From: Insolitispirillum peregrinum
Lineage (GTDB): Bacteria; Pseudomonadota; Alphaproteobacteria; Rhodospirillales; Rhodospirillaceae
Length of the DNA: 64,000 nucleotides
Reading direction: 5' to 3'
Assembly: GCF_900156605.1 (NCBI RefSeq)
Contig: NZ_FTOA01000002.1
Span: 186,001-250,000, forward strand
Shown: positions 61,278 to 64,000 of the stretch, piece by piece
Layout: each line of letters starts with the position of its first letter
Numbering within the stretch: position 1 is the stretch's first letter
The notes under the pieces: generated by a model
What the model saw: only the letters and a program-made list of their open reading frames with translations
What the model was told of the DNA's origin: nothing
Databases searched by the model: none
Translations under genes and position numbers: made by a program

Positions 61278-61578
61278 AGTGTTGCCAAAAGCATTGTGCG
61301 AAAAGTGGAAACCGGGGCCTTCAGGTCCCGGTTCCTGTTTTCGCACCCGTGCTGGCACGTGGGTCCCCGGCAAGGTCGCAGGTGACCTCCAGCCGTGGGC
61401 GTGTCAACATCTGGCGGAACCGGCTGCCATGGCTGAGGGAAACGGCGCTGCCCATGCTCACGCTGGTTCCGCTGCGCCCGACGGCGGTCGGGTCCGCCTG
61501 TTCGCAGCGTTTGATGTCGATGCGGTCAAGGTCACTAAAGGAAGGGCGCATGGCCATCCGCTGGCAAGGGGGGGCGGG
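61278..61578. other. Gap holding a palindromic repeat and a doubtful small frame
   Basis: 61291-61345 is a hairpin of the type found at 29905, with GCATTGTGCGAAAAGTGG at its left and TTTTCGCA at its right. The loop contains GGGGCCTTCAGGTCCC, a form of the other repeat family. It may end transcription of the coiled-coil gene. A reverse-strand frame of 78 codons (61321-61557) shows no ribosome binding site and no recognisable protein, so it is not called. Confidence 0.6.
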
Positions 61579-62316
61579 TCAGTCCGTCGGGACGACTGTA
61601 GCGTCGATTCCGATCCGATCCAAGACCTGTCGGCTGGCGGTTGCCTGCACCGGGTCCGGGTACTGTCCGACGGACACCACATGGATCACCCGGCCATCAG
61701 AGAGGGTTTGCCGGCTTTGACGGGCAGGTAGCCCCAGCGAGGCGATGGTCCGTTGGCGGTCAGTGGCCTGTGCGGCAGTGTCGAACACCCCAGCCTGCAA
61801 GGTATAGCCGCCGTGACTCAGGCCAGAGGCCCGGTTTCGGGGCAGCGACTCGAGGCTGTTGTCTTCTACCGGGGCGGCATGGGCTGCCAGCAGGCCTGTC
61901 GGGGCAGTTGTGTCTGCACCGCCATGCTTTTCTGCCGGAAGTGCCGCCATTTCGGCGTCGGCGAGATCGGTGGCGGTGGCGGTTGTCGTGTCCGGGGCTG
62001 TGGGGCGGGTTGGCCCGCTTTTCTGCGGCGCAGAAGCAACCATTGGTGTGGCCTCCCGCAGTTCACGCAACGCGGCCAGCGGGGCTCCCCTGGCTGACAG
62101 GAACACTCCGGTCAATACCCCGGCGGAAAACAGCGCCAGCGCGGAAATCCCTAGCGCTCCCCCGATGATGGAGACGGTTGTGGAGGTCAGGGGCAAGGAC
62201 CGGGGAGACGGGGCTTGCCGGTCCTCCGGGGCACCCGCAACGGTTTCAGTCGCAGACCTGTCAGGTGTGACCAGTGGCGGGGGAGTGCCGGACGCAACCT
62301 GGGCAGCGGCGGTCAT
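61579..62316 (-). CDS. SPOR-domain membrane protein
   Basis: A 245-residue protein with one membrane span (STTVSIIGGALGISALALFSAGVLTGVFL, about residues 45-75), a Pro/Ala/Thr-rich periplasmic linker and a C-terminal SPOR domain (GGYTLQAGVFDTAAQATDRQRTIASLGLPARQSRQTLSDGRVIHVVSVGQY). SPOR domains bind denuded peptidoglycan at the septum. ATG 62316 is chosen because of AGGAG; the frame is open to 62445. It diverges from the binding-protein gene. Confidence 0.85.
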   Translation of the reverse strand: MTAAAQVASGTPPPLVTPDRSATETVAGAPEDRQAPSPRSLPLTSTTVSIIGGALGISALALFSAGVLTGVFLSARGAPLAALRELREATPMVASAPQKSGPTRPTAPDTTTATATDLADAEMAALPAEKHGGADTTAPTGLLAAHAAPVEDNSLESLPRNRASGLSHGGYTLQAGVFDTAAQATDRQRTIASLGLPARQSRQTLSDGRVIHVVSVGQYPDPVQATASRQVLDRIGIDATVVPTD

Positions 62317-62592
62317 TACGGGGACTCCTGACAGGGGGGCGGCGGCCCGGTGGAGCGCAGGGAACAGGCCCGAAGGTCGCCCGGGCGTCACAAGGTCTCT
62401 GGTGGTCTGAAAAGCCATGCGATACAACGGGACGGTGAATGGCACCCTACATATGTCTTGTATGGCAGAGTGTTTTGATATCGATCGACATGTAGTCTAG
62501 AATACCTACGCTGCACAATCAATAACCGCCACTGTTACCGCGCAGCCGGGATGCCCTGGCGCGGCGTACTGTAGGGATTGGGGCATACGGGC

Positions 62593-63939
62593 ATGCGACT
62601 GATGGCAGGAAACAGCCGGGGAAACTGCGGCAGGCCGTGGTGGAAACGGGCCGTGGTGACGCTGACCAGAGCCGTGCTGGCCGGAGCCGTGCTGGCCGCA
62701 TCCGGGGTGGGGATGATGACCCCGGCATGGGCCAAAAAGCCCCAACCGGCTCCGGCCCCCCGCTCTGCGCCCCCGACCTCCAGCGTGCTGGTCAACAATT
62801 ATGTGCGGATCGGGGTGGTGACCTCGCGCACCGGGCGGCTGGCCTTGCCCTCGCGGCCAATGGCTCAGGCGCTGGAACTGACCGCCCAGCGGATTGACGA
62901 CAGTGGCGGGATTGCGCTGAATGATCGCAAGGTGATGGTCGAACTGGTGTTCGTCGATGACCGTTCGACGGTTGAAAAAGCCCGTGAACAGGCTGCGGCG
63001 CTGGCCAAGGACCCGGATATCATGGCGGTGATCGCCCCCTATTCCAGCGACATGGTGCTGGAGGTGCGGGACGAGGCGGAAAAGGTTGGCCTGCCGGTTC
63101 TGAATGCGGTTGGGGCGGCTCCAACCCTGCACCGTGTGCGCGACGAGCAATGGATGTTCGGCATTGGCTCGGCGGCGAACGGCTATTTCGCCCCGGTGCT
63201 GGAGGCAGCGGCGCGCCGAATGGCGGCGGGGCATGCCATGAGGGTCGGGGTTGCCTATCAGGATGACCTGTTCGGGCGGGCCATCGGGGCGTGGACCGAA
63301 AGTGAATTGCAGCGCACCGGCATTCCGGCGTCCTTCGTTCAGGTCCTGTCCCGCTCGGCGGATTTGTCGTCCCTGTTTGAGGTGGTGCAGCGGGAACACC
63401 CGAATGTGTTGATCTTTTCGGCCAACGATGCCGAAATGACCCGCAACTTCGTGACGGGTCTGGCGGAAAAACGCATCAATATTGACATGCTGGCGGTCAG
63501 TGGCTGCCGGGCCGCCGGGCTGGAGAAGCTGGGAACGCCAGCCGAATATATCGTCTGTCCGGTGCAGTGGGACGGGCTGGCGGATTATGCTGATCCCTAC
63601 TGGGGCCATTCGACCCAGTTCATGTCGTCGTTCGAGGTGGCGTTTGGGGCCGAGCCGACCTATCAGGCGGCGCAGGCGGCAGCATCGCTGGTGGTGATTG
63701 CCAAGGCGCTGGAGCGGGCCGGAAAGCTCGACCGGACAGCCTTGCGCCGGGCGTTGGCGGAAACCGACATGGAAACCCTGTTCGGCTCGGTTCGATTCGG
63801 GCCCGATGGCCGCAACAGCGCGGTGAAACCCCTGCTGGAGCAAGTCCGCGGCGGGGGATACATGACCGTCCTGCCGCAGGAACAGGCGTGGGTTCCTCTG
63901 GTGGGGCAAATGCCGGTGTGGAAGGACCGTTTGCCATGA
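62593..63939 (+). CDS. Type I periplasmic binding protein (branched-chain amino-acid receptor-like)
   Basis: A 448-residue exported protein with an Arg/Trp-rich, long signal peptide (WWKRAVVTLTRAVLAGAVLAASGVGMMTPAWA). The mature part is a type-I periplasmic binding fold: YVRIGVVTSRTGRLALPSRPMAQALELTAQRIDDSGGIALNDRKVMVELVFVDDRSTVEKAREQAAALAKDPDIMAVIAPYSSDM. It ends in YMTVLPQEQAWVPL. The start is not settled: TTG 62578, ATG 62593 or ATG 62602. It overlaps the next gene (ATGA). No permease or ATPase is adjacent, so it may be an orphan receptor. Confidence 0.85.
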   Translation: MRLMAGNSRGNCGRPWWKRAVVTLTRAVLAGAVLAASGVGMMTPAWAKKPQPAPAPRSAPPTSSVLVNNYVRIGVVTSRTGRLALPSRPMAQALELTAQRIDDSGGIALNDRKVMVELVFVDDRSTVEKAREQAAALAKDPDIMAVIAPYSSDMVLEVRDEAEKVGLPVLNAVGAAPTLHRVRDEQWMFGIGSAANGYFAPVLEAAARRMAAGHAMRVGVAYQDDLFGRAIGAWTESELQRTGIPASFVQVLSRSADLSSLFEVVQREHPNVLIFSANDAEMTRNFVTGLAEKRINIDMLAVSGCRAAGLEKLGTPAEYIVCPVQWDGLADYADPYWGHSTQFMSSFEVAFGAEPTYQAAQAAASLVVIAKALERAGKLDRTALRRALAETDMETLFGSVRFGPDGRNSAVKPLLEQVRGGGYMTVLPQEQAWVPLVGQMPVWKDRLP

Positions 63940-64000
63940 CAAAGCGCCTGACCGTCTCTGCAGCCGTTATGGCGTTGGCGATGCTGGGGATGACCGCCTG
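63936..64000 (+). CDS. Exported protein or lipoprotein, 5' end only
   Basis: The visible 21 codons read MTKRLTVSAAVMALAMLGMTA, a signal peptide. If the following codon, cut after TG, is TGC or TGT, the cysteine would make a lipoprotein. The ATG overlaps the stop of the binding-protein gene, so both are in one operon. The rest lies outside the window. Confidence 0.6.
   Translation, partial: MTKRLTVSAAVMALAMLGMTA

Noticed and set aside
61321-61557. Reverse-strand 78-codon frame
   Set aside because: No ribosome binding site, no homologue I recognise, and it overlaps the palindromic repeat.

Overview
The window is GC-rich, tightly packed bacterial chromosome with strong Shine-Dalgarno sites, frequent ATGA/TGATG gene overlaps and an mnmE-mnmG-rsmG-parA-parB block with parS sites. 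Together with an aminotransferase-ftsK-lolA block, CobN/CobW-type cobalamin genes, UbiH- and PII-type genes and alphaproteobacterial-style palindromic intergenic repeats, this points to an alphaproteobacterium, most likely in the Rhodospirillales. The species cannot be named from the sequence alone, and the parABS locus implies an origin-proximal position.

Layout. 1-1.8 kb: quinone oxidoreductase (cut by the window edge), an Ogt-type alkyltransferase and a small DUF6489-like protein. 1.8-8.7 kb: a [2Fe-2S] ferredoxin, mnmE, mnmG, rsmG, parA and parB, with three parS or parS-like sites and a fourth at 27.5 kb inside cobL. 8.7-17.4 kb: accessory genes. These are a sulfotransferase, a lasso-peptide-type cluster (asparagine-synthetase-like cyclase, 60-aa precursor, HPr-kinase-like kinase, PqqD-like RRE protein), a TPR protein with a glycosyltransferase-like domain, and three tandem tail-collar proteins. 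17.9-19.8 kb: a UbiH-type monooxygenase and a PII protein. 20-23.5 kb: cobM, then five small exported low-complexity proteins, two of them a recent tandem duplication and two related to the RcnB/CigR type.

23.7-41.5 kb: the main cobalamin cluster, cbiG-cobJ fusion, cobI, cobL (cbiET) and cbiX, then cbiB, cobQ, cobO, cobN, cobW, cobU, cobC, cobS and cobT, interrupted only by a SYLF-domain protein. It mixes a CobN-type (late insertion) chelatase subunit with a CbiX-type (early insertion) chelatase and a CbiG domain. 42.7-48.7 kb: arginine/ornithine utilisation, with arginase and ornithine cyclodeaminase divergent from an Lrp-type regulator and a four-gene basic amino-acid ABC transporter. 48.7-52.9 kb: a LysE exporter, a small esterase, an isochorismatase-like hydrolase divergent from a LysR regulator, and an EamA exporter. 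53-58.5 kb: aminotransferase, a divergent ftsK with a long proline-rich N-terminus, and lolA. 58.8-64 kb: an FAH hydrolase, a RidA-like protein, an exported alanine/serine coiled-coil repeat protein, a SPOR protein, a type-I periplasmic binding protein and the start of another exported protein.

The most notable items are a complete-looking lasso peptide maturation set apart from its B2 protease, whose predicted core ends in serine next to a kinase gene; a ParB with a roughly 200-residue acidic tail; an FtsK whose normally invariant motor and gamma motifs are altered; and a palindromic repeat inserted exactly in the loop of a second repeat. No tRNA, rRNA, CRISPR array, transposase or cobalamin riboswitch was recognised.
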